46,945 nt of DNA from positions 1 to 46,945 of the forward strand of contig JBPOJN010000005.1 of the NCBI GenBank assembly GCA_052033505.1. Direction: 5' to 3'. Of this stretch, positions 34,397 through 43,413 are shown piece after piece. The DNA is from JBPOJN01 sp052033505. Lineage in GTDB: Bacteria; UBA10199; JACPAL01; GCA-016699445. Every line of letters begins with the position of its first letter. Position 1 is the stretch's first letter. A program made the position numbers and the translations under genes. The notes under the pieces were generated by a model. The model made no database searches, was not told the DNA's origin, and saw only the letters and a list, made by a program, of their open reading frames with translations.

Positions 34397-36754
34397 TTAT
34401 TGTGGAGTCACCGAATGCAGCAAAAGCCCTTCGGGCAGCTGGGGATTCAAGCGCGTCAGGATGTTGTCCGGTTCCAGCGAGGCCTCTAATTCCAATTTGA
34501 ACCCCTGATCGAACATCTCCTTGCCGACCGGCATGCCGGGGCCGAAGGAAATCTTGGGTTGGGGATGAAAGCCTTGGGAATAAGCGACGGGCAATTGCGC
34601 TCGCGAGACGGCGCGGCGCAGGGCCTCGACGAATTCTAGATGGCTTAAGAAAGCGGCGGGGCCGGTTTTCGAGAAGGTGCACTGGTAATTGAAGAGAGGG
34701 ATTTTGTTTTTTTGTATTCCTAGTCGGATGTCTTCCTCTGACCGAGGGGCTTGAGGCGGCAGATCCGATACGTGCGGCTGGCGCTTTTCGACCGTTGTCC
34801 GGAAGTTGGCGATGATGTCTTCCATAGGTTCAAACTGATAAAGCCTCAAGTCCGTCGTGGTCTTTTTCTTCACGGCCTTGCCGGCATCGTTCAAGATCGG
34901 CATCTCGTAGGAGCGGTTACGGATCTCCTGATAATCGCAAACGCCGCAGGTCGTGCAGGCTCCGGTGGAACAATCGTCGATGAATTCGTTTTTGAGCGAC
35001 GCCTGCCATTCGTCCCAGAGCCACTGTTTGTCCATTTCGACGAACAAGTGATCCCAGGGGAGGATTTCTTCTCTGGGTCTTTCGCGTTCGACGTAGAACG
35101 TGGGATCGATCCCCAGTTCTGTCCACGTCTCTTTCCAAACATCGTAACGAATGCCTTCTTCCCATTCATCGAAACGGCAGCCTTTTTCCCAGGCGCGCAC
35201 GATCAAGGTGGAAAGTCTGCGATCGCCTCGCGAGAAGATGCCTTCGAGATAACTCGTTTCAGGTTTGTGGGGTTTAAGGTTCAAGCGACGGGAGCGAAGC
35301 TTCGAACGCAAGAGGCTTAACTTGCGATGGCATTCTTCCAAAGTGATCTGCCCGGCCCACTGGTAGGGCGTGAACGGTTTCGGCACGAACGGAGAAACGC
35401 CTAAATTAATTTCGGCGCGGCGCGTGTGCTTGAGACCGATTTGCAGCGTTTTATTCCCGAGATCCGCGATCGCCGTCACGTCTTCGTCGGTCTCCGTCGG
35501 CAGCCCGACCATGAAATAAAATTTCATGAGGCTCCAGCCGTGCGAAAAGACGCCGTCGACGGTTTGCAGTAGGTTCGCTTCGGTGTTGCCTTTGTTGATG
35601 ACGTTCCGCATGCGTTCGGTCGCGGCTTCGGGGGCGATCGTGAAGCCGGTTTTCCGGACGCGTTTGACTTCTTGCATGATGGCGGGCGTGAGTTGCTCTA
35701 CGCGCGTGGCGGGCAGCGAGATTCCGACGTTTTTTGAGCCGTGTTCGTCGATCAAGTCCTTGATCAGCGGCGCTACGCAGTCGTAATCGCCGATCGAGAG
35801 CGAAACCAAGCTCACTTCTTCGAGGCCGGTGGAGGCGATTTGATTCCGCACGATGGATTTCACGGTTTCGGGAGAGCGTTGACGTTCCGGGCGGTAAATG
35901 TAACCCGCCTGGCAGAAGCGGCAGCCGCGCGTGCACCCGCGTTGGACTTCGACGCCGATGCGATCGTGCACGACCTTCGTATGTGGGACGATCGGGGCTT
36001 TGGGAGAGTAGGCGGTATTTAAGTCCGAAACGGAGGCTTTTTTCACTCCCGTGTAATCGTCGAGAAGCGGTTGGATTTTTTGAATTGTTCCGTCCTCGTG
36101 ATAGGTCACGTCGAAGAGCGAAGGGACGTAGACGCCGCGGATGCGAGAGAGGCGTTTTAAAAGTTCGTCTTTCGTCTGCGAAGCGGCTTTCCAGGCCCTG
36201 ACGACCTCGCAGATTTCCAGCGTCGCCTCTTCACCGTCCCCGACCAGGATCGCGTCGAAAAATTCCGCGACCGGCTCGGGATTAAACGCTCCTGTGCCGC
36301 CGCCCAAGATCAACGGGCAACTCTCATCGCGGTCTTTGGCGTAAAACGGGATTTTTGCGAGATCGAGCAGTGTGAGAATATTCGTATAGGTCAATTCATA
36401 GGGGATGGAGATACCGAAAATATCGAAGTCACGCACCGCGAATTTGGATTCGAGCGTAAATAGGGGGATCTCGTGCTCCCGCATCTTCGCTTCCATGTCG
36501 ATCCAGGGCGAGTAGACGCGTTCGCAGGTGATGTCGTCCCGGTCGTTCAGGAGGTGGTAGAGCACCGAGAGCCCGATGTTGCTCATGCCGATTTCGTAGG
36601 CGTCCGGATACGACAGGGCGAATTTCAAAGCGCCGGGCGTATGGGGTTTCAGGATAGAATTCTTCTCGTTGCCCAGGTAGCGCGACGGTCGACGCACTTC
36701 GGCTAGAATCTTGAAAATTTTCTCGGAGATCGTGAGGGAAGCGTTTTCGGGCAT
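34397..36754 (-). CDS. Radical SAM protein fused to DUF2344 (TIGR03960 type)
   Basis: This 785-residue protein has three parts: an N-terminal B12-binding-like domain (about 40-200, with FGISIPYELTYTNILTLL and LGGGTGAFNPEP), a radical SAM core with C274, C278, C281 (RGCTRGCRFCQAGYIYRPER) and GISLPATRVEQL, and a C-terminal DUF2344 domain from about 665 (FSKTGPAAFLSHLEF, YSQGFHPQPKISFG). A cysteine-rich segment CSTGACTTCGVCDYQ near 590 may bind a second cluster. Substrate is unknown. Homologues are often beside rng; here rng is 24 kb away. It is divergent from pyrE with 62 bases between. Confidence 0.93.
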   Translation of the reverse strand: MPENASLTISEKIFKILAEVRRPSRYLGNEKNSILKPHTPGALKFALSYPDAYEIGMSNIGLSVLYHLLNDRDDITCERVYSPWIDMEAKMREHEIPLFTLESKFAVRDFDIFGISIPYELTYTNILTLLDLAKIPFYAKDRDESCPLILGGGTGAFNPEPVAEFFDAILVGDGEEATLEICEVVRAWKAASQTKDELLKRLSRIRGVYVPSLFDVTYHEDGTIQKIQPLLDDYTGVKKASVSDLNTAYSPKAPIVPHTKVVHDRIGVEVQRGCTRGCRFCQAGYIYRPERQRSPETVKSIVRNQIASTGLEEVSLVSLSIGDYDCVAPLIKDLIDEHGSKNVGISLPATRVEQLTPAIMQEVKRVRKTGFTIAPEAATERMRNVINKGNTEANLLQTVDGVFSHGWSLMKFYFMVGLPTETDEDVTAIADLGNKTLQIGLKHTRRAEINLGVSPFVPKPFTPYQWAGQITLEECHRKLSLLRSKLRSRRLNLKPHKPETSYLEGIFSRGDRRLSTLIVRAWEKGCRFDEWEEGIRYDVWKETWTELGIDPTFYVERERPREEILPWDHLFVEMDKQWLWDEWQASLKNEFIDDCSTGACTTCGVCDYQEIRNRSYEMPILNDAGKAVKKKTTTDLRLYQFEPMEDIIANFRTTVEKRQPHVSDLPPQAPRSEEDIRLGIQKNKIPLFNYQCTFSKTGPAAFLSHLEFVEALRRAVSRAQLPVAYSQGFHPQPKISFGPGMPVGKEMFDQGFKLELEASLEPDNILTRLNPQLPEGLLLHSVTPQ

Positions 36755-36816
36755 AATCTTCTTGTTCCGGGCGGCAGGGCTAATATAGGAACGCTTCCGC
36801 GTCTACAGGAGTCCTT

Positions 36817-37434
36817 ATGGCCGAACATGAAATCGCGAAAATTTTGCTGAAAATCGGTGCGGTGAATATCCGGCCGATCCGATCCTTCATCTGGAGCTCC
36901 GGCATCAAGTCGCCGATTTACTGCGACAACCGGCTGATCCTCTCGCATCCGGAGAGCCGCGACCAGATCGTCGAAGCGTTCCTGAAAAAAATCAAAAAAG
37001 AAAAGATTGAGTGCGACGTCGTGGCCGGCATCGCGACCGCGGGCATCCCTCACGCGACGATCATAGCCGACCGGTTGAAGAAGCCCATGATCTATGTGCG
37101 CTCGGCGCCGAAGGGCCACGGCAAGGGCAATCAGATCGAGGGCAAATTTTCGAAGGGCGATAAGGTCTTGGTCGTGGAAGATCTTATCAGCACGGGTCAG
37201 AGCAGCTTGAGCGCGGTACAAGCCCTGAAGAAAGCCGGCGCCAAGGTTACGGACTGCCTCGCGATCTTCACCTACGGATTCCCGTTCGCGAAAAACGCGT
37301 TTCAGCGCGAGCGCTGCAACATCCATACGTTGACCAATCTCGAAGCCCTGATCGAAGTGGCCGTGCTCAAAGGCATTTTGATGCCTGCCGACCGTAAAAT
37401 GATCCTCGAGTTCGCGAAAAATCCCAGAAACTAA
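36817..37434 (+). CDS. pyrE: Orotate phosphoribosyltransferase
   Basis: This 205-residue enzyme makes orotidine monophosphate in pyrimidine synthesis. It has the PRPP-binding motif VLVVEDLISTGQSS, the family's N-terminal SGIKSPIYCDNR and VVAGIATAGIPHATIIAD, and the flexible loop KGHGKGNQIEG. GGAGT lies upstream of the start. The 3' end overlaps the convergent lipocalin-like gene by four bases. Confidence 0.95.
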   Translation: MAEHEIAKILLKIGAVNIRPIRSFIWSSGIKSPIYCDNRLILSHPESRDQIVEAFLKKIKKEKIECDVVAGIATAGIPHATIIADRLKKPMIYVRSAPKGHGKGNQIEGKFSKGDKVLVVEDLISTGQSSLSAVQALKKAGAKVTDCLAIFTYGFPFAKNAFQRERCNIHTLTNLEALIEVAVLKGILMPADRKMILEFAKNPRN

Positions 37435-38399
37435 GGTAGCAGCAGCCGGACACGCGAATCATGCGTGCTTTGCACGTATTCGAAGGCCGTCGTGCGTTCG
37501 GAGTTCAGCGTGTCGACCAAGAGGGGCGAGCCTTTCCGGTGGCGGAAGATCTGGATTTTCGCGTTCGCGGTCTTCGTATTGTGGCAAAAGCGGCTGGTGC
37601 CCGACGGGTCTTCATAGCGCACCCCGACCATCTGAGCGTATTCGGATTGGATGTCACCCACGAAAATATAATCGCCCGCCCGGCCTTCGAAATGCCAGCC
37701 GTCGAGACGCGACACGCTCCGATTGCGGTACCAAGAGACGGGGCCGTTCATACGGTACAATTGCCCACGCCAATGCACGAAGAGGATCGTAAAAGGTCCG
37801 GAGGCCAAGGCCTCGAAGAAAAAATCCTCGTCCTCGAGGAACGCGTTGCCGTTGGCCCATGACCAGCCGGCCGCCATTTGTTTTCCCCACAAATGCCCCT
37901 GGTGGCCCGGGACTTTACGAAAGTTAAAAGTGCGATCGTCGACTATCATCGTGCCCGAAATCCTCGCCGTCACGTAGGGAAGCATGAATTTGGTCTTCGG
38001 GAAGCCGATTTTGTACAGCAGGGCCGGATAAGGTTGGATCGCGAGCGATGGCGGCTCGAACGTGATGTCCCAACGCCATGTATGCGCGACGTTCTGAAGT
38101 TCGCCCCGGGCTCCGGTCGTCGACAGCGTGGAAGGTCCGGAAGCGAAACGAAACTCCTCCCGCCCGATTTTCGTGGCATCGACGGGAAACGTATTTTTCA
38201 GAGCGATATTTTTCGAAGGGTCTTTAGAATCGAAAAAAATCCCCCACGTTGAGACTTCCGGGGGGCGGTGCACCGGCGCGAGCAGCGTATAGCGCAGCCA
38301 CGCGGCGACGTTATGCGCCGGATCGTTCCATTTCAGGTAATAGACTTCGTAGAAGGGTTTTTGGTGATGCCAACGCGTGAGATTATCGCGCGCGCTCAT
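37431..38399 (-). CDS. CrtC/AttH/tocopherol cyclase-like lipocalin-fold protein
   Basis: This 322-residue protein resembles the AttH/carotenoid 1,2-hydratase/tocopherol-cyclase-like group: PFYEVYYLKWNDPAHN at the start, a centre with VPGHQGHLWGKQMAAGWSWANGNAF, and two beta-rich halves with repeated Trp/Tyr. No signal peptide is seen. Members act on or bind hydrophobic ligands; the actual function is unknown. It follows the 3-hydroxyacyl-CoA dehydrogenase gene by 3 bases on the same strand, which suggests lipid metabolism. Identification rests on the HxGHxWG...WxWAxxNAF pattern. Confidence 0.7.
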   Translation of the reverse strand: MSARDNLTRWHHQKPFYEVYYLKWNDPAHNVAAWLRYTLLAPVHRPPEVSTWGIFFDSKDPSKNIALKNTFPVDATKIGREEFRFASGPSTLSTTGARGELQNVAHTWRWDITFEPPSLAIQPYPALLYKIGFPKTKFMLPYVTARISGTMIVDDRTFNFRKVPGHQGHLWGKQMAAGWSWANGNAFLEDEDFFFEALASGPFTILFVHWRGQLYRMNGPVSWYRNRSVSRLDGWHFEGRAGDYIFVGDIQSEYAQMVGVRYEDPSGTSRFCHNTKTANAKIQIFRHRKGSPLLVDTLNSERTTAFEYVQSTHDSRVRLLLP

Positions 38400-38402
38400 T
38401 CG

Positions 38403-39263
38403 CTACTTTTGTTCCGTATAATCGTAAACGCCGCGGCCCGTCTTGCGGCCCAGCCAACCGGCTTCGACGTATTTGCGCAGCAAAGGGCAGGGACGATACT
38501 TGTCGTCGCCCAAATCATGCTGAAGCACTTCCATCGCGGCGAGCGTGACGTCGAGTCCCACGAAATCACCCAACGTCAAAGGTCCCATCGGATGATTCGC
38601 TCCGAGTTTCATGCACTCGTCGATCGTCTTTGCGTCCGCGATGCCTTCCTGCAGGACGAAGAACGCTTCGTTGATCAAAGGCAGGAGCAAGCGGTTCACC
38701 GCAAATCCGGCGGAATCCTTGATGCCGGCGGGGACTTTGCCCAGGGTCTTCGCGACTTCGAAGACGGCCTGGTAGCTCGCGTCGGAGGTCTGGATGCCGC
38801 GGATGATTTCGACCAAGGACATGAGAGGCACGGGATTAAAGAAATGCATGCCGACGAACTGCGACGGACGGCCGCTGGCGGCCGCGAGTAATGTGATCGA
38901 GATCGACGACGTGTTTGTGGCGAAGATGGCCTCTTTTTTGACGATGCCGTTTAACTGAGCGAAGAGGTCTTTTTTGACCTGGGGATTTTCGGTGATGGCT
39001 TCGATGATCAGATCGCAGTCCTTCAATTCTTCGAGGGAAGCGCAGACGGTGATTTTTTCCTTGGCCTTTTCGGCTTGCTCGGTCGGGATTTTCCCCTTTT
39101 CGATCAGGCGGACCCAATTCTTCTCGATCATCGAGATGCCTTTTTTGGTCTTGTCCTCGCTCACGTCTTTCACGAAAACTTCGAACCCGTTGCAAGACGC
39201 GATTTGCGCGATGCCGTGTCCCATAGTACCCGTGCCGACGACGCCGATTTTTTTGATGGCCAT
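38403..39263 (-). CDS. hbd: 3-hydroxybutyryl-CoA dehydrogenase
   Basis: This 286-residue NAD(P)-dependent enzyme converts acetoacetyl-CoA and 3-hydroxybutyryl-CoA. The nucleotide site is GVVGTGTMGHGIAQ (7-20). Catalytic residues are S120 (TNTSS), H140 and N143 (GMHFFNPVPLM). The C-terminal domain has DSAGFAVNRLLLPLINEA and the usual KLGANHPMGPLTLGDFVGLD. AAGGAG precedes the ATG. It could supply butyrate, polyhydroxybutyrate or fatty-acid reactions; the crotonyl-CoA reductase at 43414 may act two steps later. Confidence 0.94.
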   Translation of the reverse strand: MAIKKIGVVGTGTMGHGIAQIASCNGFEVFVKDVSEDKTKKGISMIEKNWVRLIEKGKIPTEQAEKAKEKITVCASLEELKDCDLIIEAITENPQVKKDLFAQLNGIVKKEAIFATNTSSISITLLAAASGRPSQFVGMHFFNPVPLMSLVEIIRGIQTSDASYQAVFEVAKTLGKVPAGIKDSAGFAVNRLLLPLINEAFFVLQEGIADAKTIDECMKLGANHPMGPLTLGDFVGLDVTLAAMEVLQHDLGDDKYRPCPLLRKYVEAGWLGRKTGRGVYDYTEQK

Positions 39264-39425
39264 GAAATCTCCTTACAAAGAATGAGCGCGCTTTTTAGCG
39301 GTCGGCTTAAAAGTAAGTCAACGGAAAAGCCGGGATCGCGTGCCGGCAAACAAAGGGCACGCCTCTTCCCCTAAACGCCGTTTTTATTTTGAATTGCCCG
39401 AAGCTCCCGCGTAAAGGGTCAATAC

Positions 39426-39797
39426 ATGCAAACGACGATCATGGTCGTCGAAGACGACGAGAAAATATCTTTCCTGCTGAATTTTTTACTCACGCGGCAG
39501 GGTTTTCACGTCCTGAAATCGACTGATGGAGACCGGGCTTCCGAATGGATCGCCGCGAACGGACCTCCCGACTTGGTCCTCCTGGACATCATGTTGCCGC
39601 ATAAGGACGGCTATGCGGTCCTCTCCGAAATCCGTGCCAAACCCTCCTGGAAAGACGTGCCCGTGATGATGTTGACGGCGAAGGCGCAGGGAACCGATAT
39701 CACGCGGGCGCTGGACCAAGGGGCCAATGATTACCTGATCAAACCGTTCCAGACCGATGAGCTTGTGGCCCGCATCAAGAGGTTCCTCAAGAAATGA
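39426..39797 (+). CDS. Single-domain response regulator
   Basis: A 123-residue receiver domain with no output domain. The acidic pair D10-D11, phosphorylation site D54 (LLDIMLPHKDGY), T84 (MLTAK) and K106 (IKPFQ) are all present, so it should be phosphorylated normally. It is the first gene of a coupled trio: its TGA overlaps the ATG of the membrane HEAT gene. No histidine kinase is in the window. It may gate the glycosyltransferase through protein contact. Confidence 0.93.
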   Translation: MQTTIMVVEDDEKISFLLNFLLTRQGFHVLKSTDGDRASEWIAANGPPDLVLLDIMLPHKDGYAVLSEIRAKPSWKDVPVMMLTAKAQGTDITRALDQGANDYLIKPFQTDELVARIKRFLKK

Positions 39798-40855
39798 GGC
39801 CTTTCCTTTTCTTCGGCGACTCTGCGGTCGCCGTTCTCGCCGCGTGGATCGGGCTTTCCGTCTTCATTTTCGCCGCAGCGACCTTCCTGCTTGTTTTGAT
39901 CTTGCGCATTTTTTTGAAGTTACGGACCCGCCGCGAGGAAGAACTTCGCAAGACCTGGGAGCCGATTTTGGCTGCCAGCGCCTTTGGCGTGCCAATCGAC
40001 AAACCTATCTTACGCGAAAGAGATCGGGATTTTTTTCTGCATCTCTGGAATCACTACCAACAGTCACTGCGCGGCGACTCCAAAGAAGAATTGAACCGCC
40101 TGGCACGCAGCTTGGGGCTCGAGGAAAAAGCGCTGCGCGACATAGAATCGTTCCGTCTCGGACGCCGTTTGATGGCTCTTATGACCATAGGCCATCTCAA
40201 AGCCGAAGGCGTATGGGAGAAATTGGTTTCTTTAACCGCTTCCCGCAACGTGCCCATCTCCCTGATGGCATCGCGCTGTCTCTTCCAGATCAACGCGTCT
40301 CAAGCGATGCCCTCGTTCTTTCGTTCTTTATTGCAAAGACGGGATTGGCCGCCAGCGTTGGTCGGGGCCTTGCTTAAAGAAAACAGTGCAGACGTCATTT
40401 CAGAACCGCTCGTCCGAGCCGCGCAGGAAGCGCCTGAAGACTTAAAGCCACGTTTGATCGGATATTTGAAGATCGCTTATCCCGAAAAAACCATCGGAGT
40501 GATCCATCAAATCCTCCGAACATCTTCCGATTCCGAGACCATCGCGGCCGCCTTACGCATCGTCAGCGATCCCACCGAAATCGACGTGGTCCAAGGGTAT
40601 CTGAAGCATGCGGCTTGGGTCGTGCGCATGCAGGCGGCGAAGGCCGTCGGACGTCTTGGATCGCGCGAAGACGAAGCCAAATTGATCCCGCTTTTAGGGG
40701 ATCAAGAATGGTGGGTGCGTTACCGCTCGGCGTTTGCCCTCGCGGGATTACCCACGATGACGGTTACGAGGATGCGGGAAATTCAATCCGCGCATAAGGA
40801 TCGCTATGCGCGGGACATGATGGAGCAGGTGATCGCCGAAAGGTTCGCGCCATGA
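39794..40855 (+). CDS. Membrane-anchored HEAT-repeat protein
   Basis: This 353-residue protein has one N-terminal membrane helix (about 10-40, AVLAAWIGLSVFIFAAATFLL) and a cytoplasmic helical repeat region. The C-terminal 100 residues show HEAT-like units (AAWVVRMQAAKAVGRLGSREDEAKLIPLL, then QEWWVRYRSAFALAGL). Such repeats scaffold other proteins. The gene overlaps both neighbours by four bases (ATGA), so it is made together with the response regulator and the glycosyltransferase and probably links them. No catalytic motif is visible. Confidence 0.85.
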   Translation: MRPFLFFGDSAVAVLAAWIGLSVFIFAAATFLLVLILRIFLKLRTRREEELRKTWEPILAASAFGVPIDKPILRERDRDFFLHLWNHYQQSLRGDSKEELNRLARSLGLEEKALRDIESFRLGRRLMALMTIGHLKAEGVWEKLVSLTASRNVPISLMASRCLFQINASQAMPSFFRSLLQRRDWPPALVGALLKENSADVISEPLVRAAQEAPEDLKPRLIGYLKIAYPEKTIGVIHQILRTSSDSETIAAALRIVSDPTEIDVVQGYLKHAAWVVRMQAAKAVGRLGSREDEAKLIPLLGDQEWWVRYRSAFALAGLPTMTVTRMREIQSAHKDRYARDMMEQVIAERFAP

Positions 40856-43395
40856 ACTTTCATGCGATTGCGTCCGCTGTGACCTGGTTTTACCTAAGCT
40901 ATTTCATCGCGATCAATTTTTTTTACCTTTTCCTAAACATCGTTTCCTTCTTCGCGATCCGCCGTTACGTCCAATGGCGGGCCCTGCACACATTGCCCCG
41001 AGTTTACGGCGGATTCGAGATTCCGATCACGATTCTGGTGCCGGCTTATAATGAAAGCGCTACCATCGCAGACTCGGTCAGATCGCTCCTTCAGCTCGAT
41101 TACCCCGAATACGAAATCGTCGTGGTGAACGACGGCTCGAAGGACGACACGCTCGAGGTCTTGAAAAAAGAATTTTCACTAAAACCCTTTCCCGAGGCCA
41201 CGCAGGCGCGGTTGAAGACGCAGCCGGTGCGGGGGACTTACATTTCGACGCGCTACCCGAACCTCAAGGTCATCGACAAAGAAAATGGCGGTAAGGCGGA
41301 CTCGCTGAATGCCGGCATCAACAGCGCGCGGCACCCGCTCTTCTGCTGCATCGATTCGGATTCGCTCCTGCAGCGCGAAAGTTTGAAGCAAGTCGTGCAG
41401 CCTTTCTTGGATGACCCGACGACGATCGCGGCCGGCGGCACGGTGCGCATCGCGAACGGTTGTCGCGTGGATAAAGGCTTCATGCTCGGCGCGGGACTTC
41501 CGCGCAATTATCTGGGGCTGATGCAGATCGTGGAATACCTGCGAGCTTTTCTTTTCGGCCGCATGGGTTGGTCGCCCTTGAATTGCATTTTGATCATCTC
41601 CGGCGCGTTCGGGCTTTTCAAAAAAGAAATCGTCTTGGAGGCCGGAGGCTATCTCACGAACACGGTCGGCGAGGACATGGAGCTCGTCGTGCGTTTGCAC
41701 CGCCACATGCGCCTTCGCGGGAAGCCGTACCGGATCTCGTTCGTGCCCGATCCGATTTGTTGGACCGAGGCGCCTCAAAGTTTCCGCGTCCTGAAAAACC
41801 AAAGGATCCGCTGGCAGCGTGGCTTGTGCGAGGCGCTGTGGTTGAACCGGAGCCTTTTATTCAATGCCCGCGGCGGCGCCGTGTCCTGGGTGGCCTATCC
41901 GTTCATGCTGTTCTTCGAGGCGCTCGAACCGCTGATTCAGGTCAGCGGTTACGTCCTGACCCTGACTTTTTTTTCCATGGGTGCGATCTCTTCCGAGGTC
42001 TTGATTTCCTTCCTCGTGGTCATGGTGGGTTTGGGCGTGCTGCTCTCCGTGAACGCATTAATGCTCGAGGAGATTTCCTTCCACATCTATCCGGGGTTCC
42101 GGCAGTCGTTCGTGCTTTTTCTTTTTTCGCTCATCGAAAATTTGGGGTATCGGCAACTCAATAGCTTTTGGAGGCTCATCGGGTTTTTTCAATGGGTCTT
42201 CCGTTCCAAGGCCAAGTGGGGACATATGGCGAGACAAGGCATCGGCAATCCTCAAGTTTTGAAATCTTGCATCCTCACGTTCCTGTCGGTTGTGCTGATC
42301 GCCGGTTCCGCAGCCGCTTCTCCCCATAGGGACCGTCTGATGGCCAAGGCGGCCCAAGCCGATATGCGGAGGGATTTTATCGCCTCCCGTGGGATTTATT
42401 TTAAAATCCTTAAAAAAAATCCGGCCGACCTCGAAGCGAAAACGCGTCTAGCGTTCGCGACGGCTTGGATCGGGGATTACGTAAAAGCCCGTGCTTTATT
42501 CGAAGAAGTCTTGTCGGCTTCTCCGGGAAATCGCGACGCGCTTTTGGGGCGTGCGAGTGTTTTCTACTGGCAGGGAGACCGGGTAGCGGCCCGGAATGAC
42601 GTCGACGAACTGCTCCAAAAGAATCCGAACGATGCCGAAGCGGCTGCGCTGCGGGAAAAAATCCTCAAGAGCGAGGGAGCCGGGTCTAAAGACGCCTGGA
42701 AAGTACGGGCCGGCTATGAATTCCAGCACATCACCTTCGCCCCCGACGCGCATGGTTTTTCGGCGAGCGCTCAGTATGACCGAAAAAAAGAATGGTCGCT
42801 GCAGGGCGCTTACCGGCATTTGAGAAAATTCGGGGACGAAGCGCATCAAGGGAGCTTGGGAGCCGGATTCTGGGCGGCTCCGAATACGCACTTTCTGCTC
42901 GAAAGTACGTTCGCGCCCGGGCAAGCGATCCTGCCGAATCAATCCTACAGCGCCGAAATCGACCAAATTTTTTGGAAAGTCCTGGTGCCGTTCGCGCGCT
43001 ACCGTTTCGCCGACTATCGTAGCGTGGACGTGCATGACTTTCAGGTCGGCTTAACTTGGTATTTCCTGCCGCATTGGGCCGTGCAAGGCCGCTATGCGCC
43101 GAGCATCGACGATTTTGGGACGCGTTCGGAGACCAATCACTCGATGGCCTTTCAAGCGATATGGGATCCGCTGGATCATTTGGGAGTCTTCGCGGGATAC
43201 GCGAGAAGCGAAGAAAGCTTCGATTCCGGAAATCCCGTCACGCCGATCGGATCTTTCAGCGCGCAGCACGGCTTCGGCGGCGTGAGATGGAGATTTTATA
43301 AAGGATTCGGCGTCGACGTCTCGGTCGACTACGAAAAGCGCTCCACCGGCGCGTCGTTGACCTACGTCGACGCGGGTCTGACCTATGAGTGGTGA
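40852..43395 (+). CDS. Family 2 glycosyltransferase fused to a TPR / YaiO-like outer-membrane barrel
   Basis: The 847-codon frame has two halves. Residues 1-460 are a processive family 2 glycosyltransferase: a membrane segment, ILVPAYNES, D94 (VVNDGSKDD), D168-x-D170 (CIDSDS), E274-D275 (VGEDMEL), QRIRWQRG (317-324) and further membrane helices. The half would normally end near residue 460 (KWGHMARQG). Residues 459-485 then form a good signal peptide (VLKSCILTFLSVVLIAG, cleavage near SAAA-S), followed by TPR repeats (about 490-605) and a beta-barrel of YaiO type (about 620-847, ending GLTYEW). An ATG at 42226 (M459) with GGGG just upstream could give a separate 389-residue exported protein. 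Expected role: synthesis and export of an exopolysaccharide. I see no frameshift between the halves. Confidence 0.85.
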   Translation: MNFHAIASAVTWFYLSYFIAINFFYLFLNIVSFFAIRRYVQWRALHTLPRVYGGFEIPITILVPAYNESATIADSVRSLLQLDYPEYEIVVVNDGSKDDTLEVLKKEFSLKPFPEATQARLKTQPVRGTYISTRYPNLKVIDKENGGKADSLNAGINSARHPLFCCIDSDSLLQRESLKQVVQPFLDDPTTIAAGGTVRIANGCRVDKGFMLGAGLPRNYLGLMQIVEYLRAFLFGRMGWSPLNCILIISGAFGLFKKEIVLEAGGYLTNTVGEDMELVVRLHRHMRLRGKPYRISFVPDPICWTEAPQSFRVLKNQRIRWQRGLCEALWLNRSLLFNARGGAVSWVAYPFMLFFEALEPLIQVSGYVLTLTFFSMGAISSEVLISFLVVMVGLGVLLSVNALMLEEISFHIYPGFRQSFVLFLFSLIENLGYRQLNSFWRLIGFFQWVFRSKAKWGHMARQGIGNPQVLKSCILTFLSVVLIAGSAAASPHRDRLMAKAAQADMRRDFIASRGIYFKILKKNPADLEAKTRLAFATAWIGDYVKARALFEEVLSASPGNRDALLGRASVFYWQGDRVAARNDVDELLQKNPNDAEAAALREKILKSEGAGSKDAWKVRAGYEFQHITFAPDAHGFSASAQYDRKKEWSLQGAYRHLRKFGDEAHQGSLGAGFWAAPNTHFLLESTFAPGQAILPNQSYSAEIDQIFWKVLVPFARYRFADYRSVDVHDFQVGLTWYFLPHWAVQGRYAPSIDDFGTRSETNHSMAFQAIWDPLDHLGVFAGYARSEESFDSGNPVTPIGSFSAQHGFGGVRWRFYKGFGVDVSVDYEKRSTGASLTYVDAGLTYEW

Positions 43396-43413
43396 CCGGA
43401 AAGCGACGGGCTG

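Noticed and set aside
42226..42260. Frameshift or stop between the glycosyltransferase and barrel halves
   Set aside because: The frame is open and codon use is continuous through this stretch, so the fusion is in the given sequence; only raw data could show an error.
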